Made by a program: the position numbers and the translations under genes
Shown here: positions 34,449 through 45,685 of the stretch, piece after piece
Numbering within the stretch: the first letter of the stretch is position 1
How the letters are laid out: every line of letters begins with the position of its first letter
Assembly (NCBI GenBank): GCA_963691705.1
Contig: OY829539.1
Coordinates: 25,900,407-25,964,406 of the forward strand
Length of the DNA stretch: 64,000 nt
Source: Viola odorata
Lineage: Eukaryota; Streptophyta; Magnoliopsida; Malpighiales; Violaceae
Reading direction: 5' to 3'
The notes under the pieces: generated by a model
Told to the model about the DNA's origin: nothing
Seen by the model: only the letters and a program-made list of their open reading frames with translations
Database searches by the model: none

Positions 34449-35599
34449 GGTGATGCCTTTCAGTTTAATTGTAGCAGCATAGGGTAATCCAAATTCTGAA
34501 GGGCAGTGCGGTTGTGGGGAATCTTTCATGACAGCATCCAACAAACAGGGTGGCAGCAAGTAAGATCTTCTGATGGATCAAGAACAAAACTAACCCATTG
34601 TTTAACTTCCTATCAAGCGCGTATGAAATAAGCTGAAGCTTAACATTGCTAGTTCTGGTAGCGGGCAGTGGCAACACGATGAAGCTAAAGAGAGGGAGTT
34701 TGTCAGGTCACTTTGTATAAACATGGTATAAATTGTTGTTCTTTCCTTAGAAAATAATTTCTTGTAATGTACATCTTCCATATTGTTAAGAATCCATGCA
34801 AAACTTACAGAATAAATTTCATGTTTTACGAATTACGAGAATATTGATGGAATATGTCATTAATATCAGGGTTGCGAATACTTCTACTACTTTCTTTTAA
34901 TTTAAATACAACACAATGTAATTTGAGAGATCTATCCTTATAAATCTGTATGAACACCTTCCTGGAATCAATTTTTCCTCCATGTATAAGCTCTATACAC
35001 AATTTTTCGTTGCTAACTTGACATTTGAACTTCCAGAATTCAGTTTAATCTCATTGAAACGCTTTTGATTGGCTACTTAATTGTTTCTTATTTTAGCTTT
35101 TCTTTTTGTGCAAATAAATAAACAAATTAGTTTCTAGGAATGTCATTTATATAATCACAAATAATTCAAAAAATCCTTAGACCATTAGCAAGAAATCATA
35201 GCCGAAATAATGTCTTTTTTAATATCCTAATTTTTTTAGAAAGACAATAATGAATTTTCCAAACAAGAATAATGCCCACTAATTTTATCATATTTTCATT
35301 CATTTTTCAAAGAAAAGTAAAAATAAAATAATGACAACTATCTATATTTGTTTATAGAAATATATTGATTAAAATTATCTATATAGAGTTTGCAAAATTT
35401 TTAATATAATGCTTTAAACCATGGTATTAATAACTTATATTTTTTATGGTATTAATAAATTTAATTTAATTTATGATATTAGATAAATATTAGATGGTAG
35501 ATGTTAGATTATAAATAAATTGATTAAAAACATATATAAAGATAGTAAAAAAATTAATTCTAACACTTTAAATGAATTATGCCCTTTATGGTCATTTTA
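34449..35599. other. AT-rich, no gene
   Basis: Very AT-rich sequence with short A/T repeats (TTAATTTAATTTATG-like near 35460) and no open frame of note. Confidence 0.5.
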
Positions 35600-35790
35600 C
35601 ATTCCAACCATAGTTTTAAAACAGTTTTTACCAAACACCAAAAACAACTTCTGACTTCCCCACAGAACTTTTAACAAACATTTACCAAACAGCATACTCC
35701 GTTTTGCAAAAGTTTGAAACTGACTTTTGCAAACTGAACTTTTTCCCACTGAACTTTTCCAACTAGAACCGGAACGCCAAACAGGCCCAG
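35600..35790. mobile_element. Inverted end of a MITE related to the 32956 and 45686 copies
   Basis: Read on the minus strand, it starts GGGCCTGTTTGGCGTTCCGG and continues with GTTTGGTAAA-type repeats, matching the left arm of the 524-bp MITE but diverged. Its partner end is not obvious nearby. Together with the MITE at 32956 it forms facing inverted ends about 2.8 kb apart around the gene fragments. Confidence 0.6.
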
Positions 35791-36418
35791 AGTAGTTCCT
35801 TTTGGGGCAGCAATCGCACCTGCCTTTTCTTTTTTCGTTTTTTCTTTTTTGGGGTTAAAGGCAATTAGGGTTGTATATGGGTCTGCCCATTTACATTTTT
35901 AGTTGGGTACCTAATTTTTTTCAATTTGGTTCGTGTTAACTTTTTGCCCAATTAAATAGGGTATTCATTTGATAAGGTATTCTATAAAATTGATTCAGTT
36001 TAGTTCAGTTAATCATTTTTTTTTATTAATGAAATCGGATTTTTCGGGTGATAAAATTGGTTTTTTTCAATTTGCAAAATAAATCGATCTTAAAATTGAA
36101 ATTTTTTTATTGTAAAATTAAATCGAAAAAATAAGAAAGTATGATGTTATTTCGATTGGGATGCTTTAGAGAGGAAGATATGGTGAGTTCTTTATTTCCA
36201 TCCATTAGATATCTAGTCATGATGATGTGCAATATGAGCTATTCATTGAAACTAGCTAGACCGGGAAATAGACTGTTATGGTCCATTTATTTTTCCGTGT
36301 ATAGGAAAATGGGTAATGTTTTCCATGTCCGTAATTTCATCTACTTTTCTTTCATTTTTCAACACTTACATATTCTCTCCTTTTTTTCTTTACTCATTTT
36401 ATTATATTTAATCTCTTT
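35791..36418. other. Non-coding, AT-rich
   Basis: Nothing recognised except the 8-bp hAT target repeat ATCTCTTT at its end (36411-36418). Confidence 0.5.
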
Positions 36419-39357
36419 CAGTGTTATCAGAACCGGACCGGACAGCGAACTGGAAATAAAAATTTGGTGGTTCAACCGGGTTCGACCGGATTGTAGTTGT
36501 TGGTCCGTCCGGAACCGTTCACACATTAAACCGGTAAATCTTAGACTATTAAACCAGATTAAACCGGATTGAACCAGCTGGTTTTTTTACTGTAGCATTT
36601 TATAATATATCAAAATAAAGTTATAATATATCAAAATAAAGTATATCAAGTAGATCAAAAGTTGAAAATAAAGAAACTATCTAACATTCAAATGACACTT
36701 AAATATTCAAATTACAAAATAAAGAAACAATCCAACATTCAAACACACTTAAATATTCATACATACTTAATTATCCAAATTACAAAATAAAGAAACAATC
36801 CAACATTCAAATGAAATCATTCTCAAAGTTCAAACACCTAAATATTCAAATTACAACATTATTAATTCCATGGATTGGTAACAGGTTGAGTGGTCGAGCC
36901 ACTTGTGTTTTCGAAAATGTCTTTAACAAAAAATCCGCTTTCAGTTCCTTCATCTTCATCATTTTCATCATCAAGCACATTTTGAAGGTTCAACTCTAGT
37001 ATTATCAAATAAAACATAAAAACAAAGAATCAATAAATTAACAACAATAGTTTCATATCAACAACTTTTAAAATAAATAGGTAGTTACCAACTTACCATC
37101 ATCAGGGACATCTTCTTGAATATTACATGTTTCCATCTCATTTCGAAAAGTCTCTAATTCAACACTTGTTAGATTTGACGGTTCATCCTCTAATATCCAA
37201 CTATCATTATCTCGAAAGTCCTCAAAGTTTATAGGGTCATAATTCCTACCCTTTAAACTCCTACATTAATTAACCAAAATATTAGCCAAACAATTTAGTC
37301 CAAATGCAACTACAATCAAAATTCAAAATTATAGATTGTTTATTAATAAATAAAAAGTAAAAAGTATAGAAACGTACTTTTGTTGTAGCCTTAAATTGTA
37401 ATGAACATATACCAAATCATTAAGTCTTTGATGCTCCAATCTATTTCTTTTCTTTGAATGAACATGCTCAAATATGCTCCAATTTCGCTCACAACCAGAA
37501 GCACTGCATGTTTGGCTTAAAACTCGGATAGCTAGCTTTTGCAACTCTGGTGCATCACTCCCATAGTTCATCCACCATTCATCTACACATAAAAATATTA
37601 GTTTTATATATTTTTAGTAAACCAAAAAAAATTAATGAAAAATATATATAAATACATTTTTGAAAAAATACCTGGAGGCATCACAAAACGATCATCTACT
37701 GCACTAGGACGACCAAAGTTCTTCTCTGCACCTCGGAATAACTTCACCTCACTTGTCAACTTACTTCTCAGAGTGTTGTTTCCATAAGCATACATCTCTA
37801 TGACGTCAAACAACCCAGAAATAGTGCGTCTAAGCTTGTCTGTCTCACTAGGTTTGTGCTGGATTTGAGGATTCAGCCAAAACCCAGCAGCATGAAGGCT
37901 TTTATGCAATTGCTGGTCCCATCGATCATCAACAATCTTAATATAAGAATCAACCCTCTTTTTTGTTTTCTGAAATCTTCTCAACATCTCATCTCTAGCA
38001 GTTTGAATAGCCTCATATATGTATGGCATTGCTGGTCAATCATCACCATCAATAAGACGCAAAACACGAACTAGAGGTTCAGTGAGCTTAACAATGACAG
38101 CACATTCCTTCCAAAAACAAGGATCCAAGACATCATTCTCAAACTTTCCCCCCTTGATTTCCTTAGCATAAGAGGAAGTAACCCACTCTCTAGATGTAGC
38201 CATGGCTCTCAAAGCATCCTTTTGACTTAATATACTTTGCAAAGCAATAAAATTAGTAGCAAATCGAGTAGGTGCAGGACGCAATATCTCCCTTCCTCCA
38301 GTAAATTGTCGCATCAAATGCAAGGGAAAATAATGATTGTAGACATACTTAGTTATCCTAGAAGCATGAGCTATAATATCACCAACTTCATCTAACTTTC
38401 CCATATCATGCAACATTAAATTAATGCAATGAGCAGCACATGGAGACCAAAACAATGTCCTAAATTCATCTTCTAACTTTCTTCCCGCTGCGACATAATT
38501 TGCAGCATTGTCCGTGACAAAGTGCACAACATTTCCAGCCCCAACAAATAGCACAACTTCTCTAAACAAACTATACAACATATTAGTAGTTTTGGAAGCA
38601 TCAGAGGCATCTACAGATTTTAGAAAAACAGTACCTTTGGGAGAATAAACCAGGAAGTTGATGAGAGTCCTTCTAGATTGATTTGTCCACCCATCAGCCA
38701 TTATGGTGCATCCAATTTCTCTCCATGATGCGCGAAAGCCCTCAATATAATTTCGCACCTCCTCAACATTTCTCTTCAATAAGAAACCGCGGAGGCTAGG
38801 AAAATGTGGAGCTTTATAACCCGGACCATACCCAGCAATTGCATCAACCATGTGCTGAAAATAGATGGAATTGACAGCATTGAAAGGAATGGATGCATCA
38901 ATCATCCATCTTGAAACTGCTAAGTCACGTTTTTCTTTAGTCTCCTGATTTTGTATCGCACTTATGATTGTTGGTTGATCTCCAGGTTCTGTTCTTGAGA
39001 CAAAATAAGCTCCGATTGTTCTATTACATTTTCTTCCTCTTTGAACTTGCACACCACTACCACTACCCGATGGTCTAGTAGGCACTTGTACACCACTACC
39101 ACTATCACCACTACCCGATGGTCTAGTAGGCACTTGTACACCACCACCACTACCCAATGGTCTAGGAGGAACTTGAACATTTATTTGTTGAGTAAGAAAG
39201 GGATTCCATTCTGCAAGTAATTCTTGTTCTCTCATTTTCTTTGAAGCAAAATCATCCAAAGTTGTCCTTATTTGTACTCTAACTTCTTCAGAAGCTTCCT
39301 TACAAGACACCGCATCACCCTTAATACCGGTTAAATGTTGTTTGAATCGGAAGATAC

Positions 39358-40254
39358 TGATACGGTTCAAGGATCGCACCAAATCCTAGGGTGCGTTAAT
39401 GGCAAGAGGCAAGCTTGGATTGAGTAAGAAGAGAAGCGTGCGCAAGAAGAAACAACTTGGGTGAGCTGGATGAGTTAATATTAGTATTATTATTGTTTCC
39501 TTAATTGTTAGATGAGTTAATATTAGTATTATTATTATTTCCTTAATTGCTAGGGTTTAATTATAGGTAGAAGTTCTATTCCTATTATAATTAGAAGTTG
39601 TAAACGCCTATTTAAAGGCTTGCTTTATTATTAATAAAATCAGATCAGATTTTCCACATAAACACCTTACCAAATCCCCGCTTCATTATTCTACCATCTT
39701 ATTGTCTAGATCTCCGAAGCAAGTCGTACTTGTGTTTTAACTTAGTCGTGGCGTTACAGGGATAACGTGATAGGTGCAGCTAGGGCTAGCAAAGCGTGGC
39801 GTTTACAGGGATAATCGCGATAGGTGCGTCAGCTAGTGTATGCAGACCAAAGCATGGCACTTACAGGGATAAGTGTGATAGGAGCGTGAGGGTATGTTTG
39901 GCGTTCACAGGGCTGATCGTCATTGCTAATATTCACAGGGCTGAATATTGGTTGCTAGCAATCACAGGACTGATTGTTGGTGTTGCTCTCGTTCACAGGG
40001 CTGAACGTTAGCGTGTGTGCGTACTACAGGGCTAGGCGTACATCAGCGGGAGTACTACAGGGCTAGGCATTCGTGACAACCTTGACTTTTCTCAAACAGG
40101 GATTTGCAAGTCGTTAACCTCGATTAGTAGTATGGGCTGCTAATTGTTTCAAGAAGGAGTATCTAAGGGATTTTTATCTAATTCCGCGCACCAAACCTAA
40201 AAGAGATCAAGATCATTCACTTATGCGCGTCATGGCCTAGCTAGGATCGTATCA
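39358..40254 (+). repeat. Family B LTR 1
   Basis: 897 bp. TATA-like TATTTAAA at 39609-39616 places the transcript start near 39640. The hairpin array lies downstream, so in the RNA. The first bases include ACGGTTCAA, which the inner LTRs lack (TGATGGATCG instead of TGATACGGTTCAAGGATCG). Confidence 0.9.
39752..40106 (+). ncRNA. Hairpin array with constant CAGGGA/CAGGGC loops, LTR 1
   Basis: Ten inverted repeats with different stems and one loop. Stems CGTTA/TAACG (39752-39767), GCGTTTA/TAATCGC with one mismatch (39799-39818), CACTTA/TAAGTG (39858-39875), CGTTCA/TGATCG with one mismatch (39902-39919), AATATTCA/TGAATATT (39928-39949), CAATCA/TGATTG (39959-39976), CGTTCA/TGAACG (39990-40007), CTA/TAG twice (about 40024-40035 and 40055-40066) and CAAA/TTTG (40093-40106). 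The six loop bases are CAGGGA or CAGGGC, with CAGGAC once, always closed by an A-T pair. Complementary change in stems with a fixed loop argues for structure rather than chance. Function unknown. Confidence 0.7.
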
Positions 40255-40284
40255 GTTGGTAACGGAGCTCAAGGGAGTTCTAGG

Positions 40285-40742
40285 TTTGGTAAGAAAATCC
40301 CAATCTATCTTTTTCATTTTTGTCTTTAATTTACTGTTTTGAGTCTTGTCGATTTAGAAGTCCTAACTCAAAGTCGAGTCTTTGTCTAGGTCAGTTTAGG
40401 AGTTCTAAACCAAGTCAGTTTGTATTGAGTCTATTTTGTCTTTTGATTTATTTATTTAAGTGGAAAGAAGTGTCATAAAAAGAGTCATAAAAATAGTCCA
40501 TAAAAAAAGAGTCAAAAAGTGTCATAAAAATAGTGTCGAAATTGTATTTCAATCGATATCAATTGGAGTCCGATTTCAATGCAAAAGAGTGAGTTCGAAC
40601 GGTGAGTCTGTCAGGAGTCTGGATCAAGAACAATCGTGTGATTTGGATACCGTAGTAAAAATCTGCACCCGAAATACTAAACTGTGTTCACCGAAAGTAG
40701 ATTTTACACTTTCTAGTGTTTGAGTTTGATTAGGTGATTGAG
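40285..40742 (+). other. Predicted 5' leader intron, family B internal region 1
   Basis: A donor-like GGTAAGAAAA follows the primer site at about 40289, and TTTGATTAG lies just before the ATG of the ORF. The same pair occurs in internal region 2 (about 42241 and 42687). This resembles family A, where an acceptor also sits immediately before the ATG. Confidence 0.45.
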
Positions 40743-41453
40743 ATGGATGAAATAAATTCGGATGGGCTGCTGGATCTCATGAGGGACCTTAACTCAAGGT
40801 TGGAGAGCAAGGGAGAGTGGTAGAACATATCCGAAGCTCGTTTCAAGAGCTTAGACGAACAGTTGTGCGGTAGCATGCCAATTTGGCACTATGTGCAAAC
40901 AACAAGAGGATCTTCGAGCGGACCTTTGCTTGGAGTTGAAAATCAAGAGGACGTTGACAACCATGTCAATTTGATCAAGCAAGAAGGCTTGGAGATGGAG
41001 TTGAATTCGCTTAAGAAGCGCAAGAGTGAAGGGAGTGAACCAAGTACTTTAGCTTGGGATGGGTGGTTGCGACTTCTTACTATCAAGACGGATTTACTTG
41101 AGTATGGTGAGAAACTTAGAGAGTATGATCCTTTTGAGAACTACTCTATTGGTACTCAAGGAAACAAGGAAGGATCGCTTTCATTTTGGAATTATTAGAA
41201 TAAAATTAAAGGACGAGCGATTGGGAATTTTGACCATGGAGTTACGTTGAGGAATGAATTTGAGGTCATGATATCGCCAATTTGTTTGAATTATGGGATC
41301 AATGAAGAGGAGTTGTTGTGGAGATATGATTTATCCTTGGAGAGTATCATAAATTCCGATTCGAGGACGAATCGCCTTCAAGGGGAAGGGAATGATGGAT
41401 CGCACCAAATCCTAGGGTGCGTTAATGGCAAGAGGCAAGCTTGGATTGAGTAA
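40743..41453 (+). pseudogene. Family B ORF, copy 1 (two nonsense codons)
   Basis: Same 236-codon frame as copy 2, with TAG at 40821-40823 and TAG at 41196-41198. No frameshift: the frame is in register from the ATG to the LTR-encoded stop at 41453. Both stops are single-base changes from the copy 2 codons (CAG and TTG). Confidence 0.85.
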
Positions 41454-42207
41454 GAAGAGAAGCGTGCGGAAGAAGAAACAGCTTGGGTGAGATGGATGAG
41501 TTAATATTAGTATTATTATTATTTCCTTAATTGCTAGAGTTTAATTATAAGTAGAAGTTCTATTCCTATTATAATTAGAAGTTGTAAACGCCTATTTAAA
41601 GGCTTGCTTTATTATTAATAAAATCAGATCAGATTTTCCACATAAACACCTTACCAAATCCCCGCTTCATTACTCTACCGTCTTATTGTCTCGATCTCCG
41701 GAGTAAGCCATACTTGTGTTTTAACTTAGTAGTGGTGTTACAGGGATAACGTGATAGGTGCGGCTAGGGCTAGCAAAGCATGGCGTTTACAGGGATAAGC
41801 GTGATAGGTGCGTGAGCTATTATATGCAGACCAAAGCGTGGCACTTACAGGGATAAGTGTGATAGGAGCGTGAGGGTTTGTTTGGCGTTCACAGGGCTGA
41901 TCATCATTGCTAATATTCACAGGGCTGAATATTGGTTGCTAGCAATCACAGGGCTGAATGTTGGTGTTGTTCTCGTTCACAGGGTTGAACGTTAGCGTGT
42001 GTGCGTACTACAGGGCTAGACGTTCATGACAACCTTGACTTTGCTCAAACAGGGATTTGCAAGTCGTTAACCTCGATTAGTAGTATGGGCTGCTAATTGT
42101 TTCAAGAAGGAGTATCTAAGGGATTTTTGTCTAATTCCGCGCACCAAACCTATAAGAGAACAAGATCATTCACTTATGCGCGTCTTGGCCTAGCTAGGAT
42201 CGTATCA
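41393..42207 (+). repeat. Family B LTR 2 (shared inner LTR)
   Basis: 815 bp, shorter than the outer LTRs through loss of a 40-bp TGAGTTAATATTAG repeat near the start and of one hairpin unit. The hairpin array runs from 41736 to 42060, with one stem weakened (CAATCA against TGAATG) and the CGTTCA stem at 41885 partly lost. Confidence 0.88.
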
Positions 42208-42695
42208 GTTGGTAGCGGAGCTCAAGGGAGTTCTAGGTTTGGTAAGAAAATCCCAATCTATCTTTTTCATTTTTGTCTTTAATTTTCTATTTTGAGTCTT
42301 GTCGATTTAGAAGTCCTAAATCAAAGTCGAGTCTTTGTCTAGGTCGGTTTAGGAGTTTTAAACCAAGTCAGTTTGTATTGATTCTGTTTTGTCTTTTGAT
42401 TTATTTATTTAAGTCGAAAGAAGAGTCATGAAAATAGTCATAAAAATAGTCCATAAAAAAAGAGTCGAAAAGTGTCATAAAAATAGTGTCGAAATTGTAT
42501 TTCAATAGATATCAATTGGAGTCCGATTTCAATGAATAAGATTGTGTTGTAAAGGTGAGTCTGTCAGGAGTCTGGATCAAGAAGAATTGTCTAATTCAGA
42601 CACCGGAGTAAAGATCTGCACCCGAAATACTAAACTGTGTTCACCGAAAATAGATTTTACACTTTCTAGTGTTTGAGTTTGATTAGGTGATTGAG

Positions 42696-43406
42696 ATGGA
42701 TGAAATAAATTCGGAGGGGCTGCTGGATCTCATGAGGGACCTTAACTCAAGGTTGGAGAGCAAGGGAGAGTGGCAGAACAGATCCGAAGCTCGTTTCAAG
42801 AGCTTAGATGAACAGTGGTGCGGTAGCGTGCCAATTTGGCACTATGTGCAAACAACAAGAGGATCTTCGAGTGGACCATTGCTTGGAGTTGAAAATCAAG
42901 AGTACGTTGACAACCATGTCAACTTGATCAACCAAGAAGGCTTGGAGATGGAGTTGAATTCGCTTAAGAAGCGCAAGAGAGAAGGGAGTGAACCAAGTAC
43001 TTTAGCTTGGGATGGGTGGTTGCGACTTCTTACTATCAAGACGGATTTACTTGAGTATGGTGAGAAACTTAGAGAGTATGATCCTTTTGAGAACTACTCT
43101 ATTGGTACTCAAGGAAACAAGGAAGGATCGCTTTCATTTTGGAATTATTTGAATAAAATTAAAGGACGAGCGATTGGGAATTTTGACCATGGAGTTACGT
43201 TGAGGAATGAATTTGAGGTCATGATATCGCGAATTTGTTTGAATTATGGGATCGATGACGAGGAGCTGTTGTGGAGATATGATTTATCCTTGGAGAGTAT
43301 CATAAATTCCGATTCGAGGACGAATCGCCTTCAAAGGGAAGGGAATAATGGATCGCACCAAATCCTAGGGTGTGTTAATGGCAAGAGGCAAGCTTGGATT
43401 GAGTAA
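42696..43406 (+). CDS. Family B ORF, copy 2 (intact, unknown function)
   Basis: 236-aa ORF starting MDEINSEGLLDLMRDLNSRL. Helical, charged N-terminus; then WCGSVPIWHYVQTTRGSSSG, a basic stretch (LNSLKKRKREGSEPS), and AWDGWLRLLTIKTDLLEYG, FENYSIGTQGNKEGSLSFWN and EFEVMISRICLNYGIDDEEL. The last 20 codons (HQILGCVNGKRQAWIE) lie in LTR 3, so the ORF overlaps the purine tract and LTR. No zinc knuckle, protease or polymerase motif. A gag-like role is possible, but I do not recognise the family. Confidence 0.7.
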   Translation: MDEINSEGLLDLMRDLNSRLESKGEWQNRSEARFKSLDEQWCGSVPIWHYVQTTRGSSSGPLLGVENQEYVDNHVNLINQEGLEMELNSLKKRKREGSEPSTLAWDGWLRLLTIKTDLLEYGEKLREYDPFENYSIGTQGNKEGSLSFWNYLNKIKGRAIGNFDHGVTLRNEFEVMISRICLNYGIDDEELLWRYDLSLESIINSDSRTNRLQREGNNGSHQILGCVNGKRQAWIE

Positions 43407-44233
43407 GAAGAGAAGCGTGCGCAAGAAGAAACAGCTTGGGTAAGCTGGATGAGTTAATATTAGTATTATTATTATTTCCTTAATTGCTGGATGAGTTAAT
43501 ATTAGTATTATTATCATTTCCTTAATTGCTAGAGTTTAATTATAGGTAGAAGTTCTATTCCTATTATAATTAGAAGTTGTAAACGCCTATTTAAAGGCTT
43601 GCTTTATTATTAATAAAATCATATCATATTTTCCATATAAACACCTTACCAAATCCCTGCTTCATTATTCTACCATCTTATTGTCTCGATCTCCAGAGCA
43701 AGTCGTACTTGTGTTTTAACTTAGTCGTGGCGTTACAGGGATAACGTGATAGGTGTGGCTAGGGCTAGCAAAGCGTGGCGTTTACAGGGATAAGCGTGAT
43801 AGGTGCGTGAGCTAGTGTATGCAGACCAAAGCGTGGCACTTACAGGGATAAGTGTGATAGGAGCGTGAGGGTTTGTTTGGCGTTCACAGGGCTGATCGTC
43901 ATTGCTAATATTCACAGGGCTGAATATTGGTTGCTAGCAATCACAGGGCTGATTGTTGGGGTTGCTCTCGTTTACAGGGCTGAACGTTAGCATGTGTGCG
44001 TACTACAGGGCTAGGCGTACATCAGCGGGCGTACTATAGGGCTAGGCGTTCTTGACAACCTTGACTTTGCTCAAACAAGGATTTGCAAGTCGTTAACCTC
44101 GATTAGTAGTATGGGCTGCTAATTGTTTCAAGAAGGAGTATCTAAGGGATTTTTGTCTAATTCCGCGCACCAAACCTACAAGAGAACAAGATCTTTCACT
44201 TATGCGTATCTTGGCCTAGCTAGGATCGTATCA
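43346..44233 (+). repeat. Family B LTR 3
   Basis: 888 bp; starts TAATGG (mutated TG) and ends GTATCA, followed by target repeat GATAC. The hairpin array runs from 43731 to 44085; one loop is changed to CAAGGA in the CAAA/TTTG hairpin, and one stem base changes to a G-T wobble (CGTTTA against TGAACG). Confidence 0.9.
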
Positions 44234-45244
44234 GATACCCCCACCACTAAACACCTTATTGCAAAAGTTGCAAATAAGTTTTTTCCTCTTACTTCCCACA
44301 AAATCAGCAACTTCTACACAGAAATTCCATGCAATATCTGTTTTTTCTCTTACAGGTACAGAGGCACTTGAAGGAGTAGATGTTGAATCTGAATTAGACC
44401 CGGTCCCGGATGATTGTATTGAAGTCATATAAAATGAAACCTGAAAAATCAATGTATACAATTCGACACCAACAGCAAATGAGCATTTAATTAATTATAA
44501 ATCACAACCATCACAACAAAAAAAACGAGCATTTACTTAATTATCAATCCCCAACAGCAATATTCGGCACCAAGCCAACAACAACATATAATAAATCCGA
44601 GAATTTAAGGAAAAAATTCAAAAAAATTGCATTTCAATCCATGTAATTCTAGAAATGAATTAATTTACATAGTATAATTAAACTGTAATTTATTAATTTT
44701 AGAACTAGAAACCAACAACCTTAAACTTTTTCTAATTATAAATCATGAAATTAATTCATTGCACATATATAATTTACAACAATAATAAAAAACAAGGAAA
44801 AATGTGAAATAGAACCTGTCGCCGTCGCCGTCGCCTGCAGCCTCTCGCCACCTGTCGCCCTCGCCGCTCACCGCCTATCGCCGCTCGCTGCTCTAGGGTT
44901 TGGACTTTTTGGTTTTTGGTTGTTGTTGCTGTGAAAGAAAGAAAATTAAAACGCAGGGAAAAGAAAGAAATTCGCGAAAGAGAAGAGTTACTTAAGTGAA
45001 GAAGGAAAACAGCGTCGTTTGGGCCCATGGGCCATGTCAAAACGACGCCATTTTGACAAGTCATCAAACCGGACAGTCTGGTAGAAAACCGGCCGGTTCG
45101 TCGGTTGACTAAAAACTGACCGATTCGTCCAGTCCGACCCGGGTTAGAGATAAATCCGGTCCGAAAGCTGAATCTGATCGGAAAGATGAAAATGGCCGGT
45201 TGAACCGGCCGGTCCGGTCCGGTTCTGATAACCAGGATCTCTTT

Positions 45245-45685
45245 TCTCAACATTCCTTATTTATATAGATGAAAATATCTACATTATTCTTTATATTTTA
45301 TTTATAAGTTGAATGATCTATAGATTTTGTACTCTTATTATTATCATTATTATCACACGTTCATTAAGAGATTAATTTTACCGCCGATTTTTTATTTCAT
45401 TATTTCTACTCTTTTGCGCCGAGAGTGTACGTGTTAGCGGATACTCTGGATAGTATTAAGCCATGACTTTTTCATAATATAGTTGGTGTTAGTTATATTC
45501 GTTCGTTCTTGAATGTCGACCCGCTCTTCTTACCAAAAATGACACAAAAGACCTTATTCTTTAAAACTTTATTTTAACCTTAATTTTCCCTTTAAAGGGT
45601 CAGTGAAAGAAAGACATAAAACTAGGTAGGCCTCACCATCCTGGGTGACAGCAACCCACCTAATCCCTAAAAACAAAACTCCTAA
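45245..45685. other. Intergenic, no gene
   Basis: AT-rich; nothing recognised. The last bases (TAA, 45683-45685) are the target repeat of the next MITE. Confidence 0.5.

Larger units (their letters stand above)
39358..44233 (+). mobile_element. Family B non-autonomous LTR element, three-LTR dimer
   Basis: 4,876 bp inserted in the transposase BED exon with 5-bp target duplications GATAC (39353-39357 and 44234-44238). Ends are TGATAC and GTATCA. Layout: LTR 39358-40254, internal, LTR 41393-42207, internal, LTR 43346-44233. Primer site after each LTR: TTGGTAACGGAGC or TTGGTAGCGGAGC. Purine tract GGGGAAGGGAA precedes the second LTR. Each internal region has one ORF and no polymerase. One target duplication around the whole array shows that it inserted as, or later expanded into, a tandem dimer at one site. 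Confidence 0.92.
36866..44428 (-). pseudogene. hAT transposase (BED finger, RNase H-like core, hAT dimerisation)
   Basis: Minus-strand gene starting MTSIQSSGTGSN near 44428. A BED finger (ICNFCNKVF) is cut at 44233 by the family B insertion and resumes at 39357 (FRFKQHLTG). The body runs to 37604 with DUF659-like and catalytic regions (ADGWTNQSRRTLINFLVY, VHFVTDNAANYVAAGR, WSPCAAHCINLMLHDMG). One in-frame TGA interrupts it at about 38037. An intron is predicted from about 37669 to 37586. The hAT dimerisation domain follows (LAIRVLSQTCSASGCERNWS), then two short acidic exons near 37256-37099 and 36997-36866. Inactive because of the stop and the insertion, but otherwise little decayed. Confidence 0.88.
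36419..45236 (-). mobile_element. hAT DNA transposon carrying a transposase gene (interrupted)
   Basis: Ends CAGTGTTATCAGAACCGG (left) and, on the minus strand from 45236, CCTGGTTATCAGAACCGG. Exact 8-bp target duplications ATCTCTTT lie at 36411-36418 and 45237-45244. Subterminal ACCGG/CCGGT repeats are dense at both ends. Without the 4.9-kb LTR-element insertion (39358-44233) the transposon is about 3.9 kb, a normal size for an autonomous hAT. Confidence 0.92.

Noticed and set aside
39752..39767. Homing endonuclease site, since TTACAGGGATAA resembles the I-SceI recognition sequence
   Set aside because: The order and flanks do not match the site, no endonuclease ORF is present, and ten related hairpins explain the motif better.
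39752..40106. CRISPR-like regular short repeats
   Set aside because: The repeated part is a 6-base loop, flanks are self-complementary, spacing is irregular and this is a plant LTR; no spacers or cas genes.
44774..45253. 159-codon minus-strand frame at the hAT right end
   Set aside because: It includes the terminal inverted repeat and CCGGT subterminal repeats; not part of the transposase.
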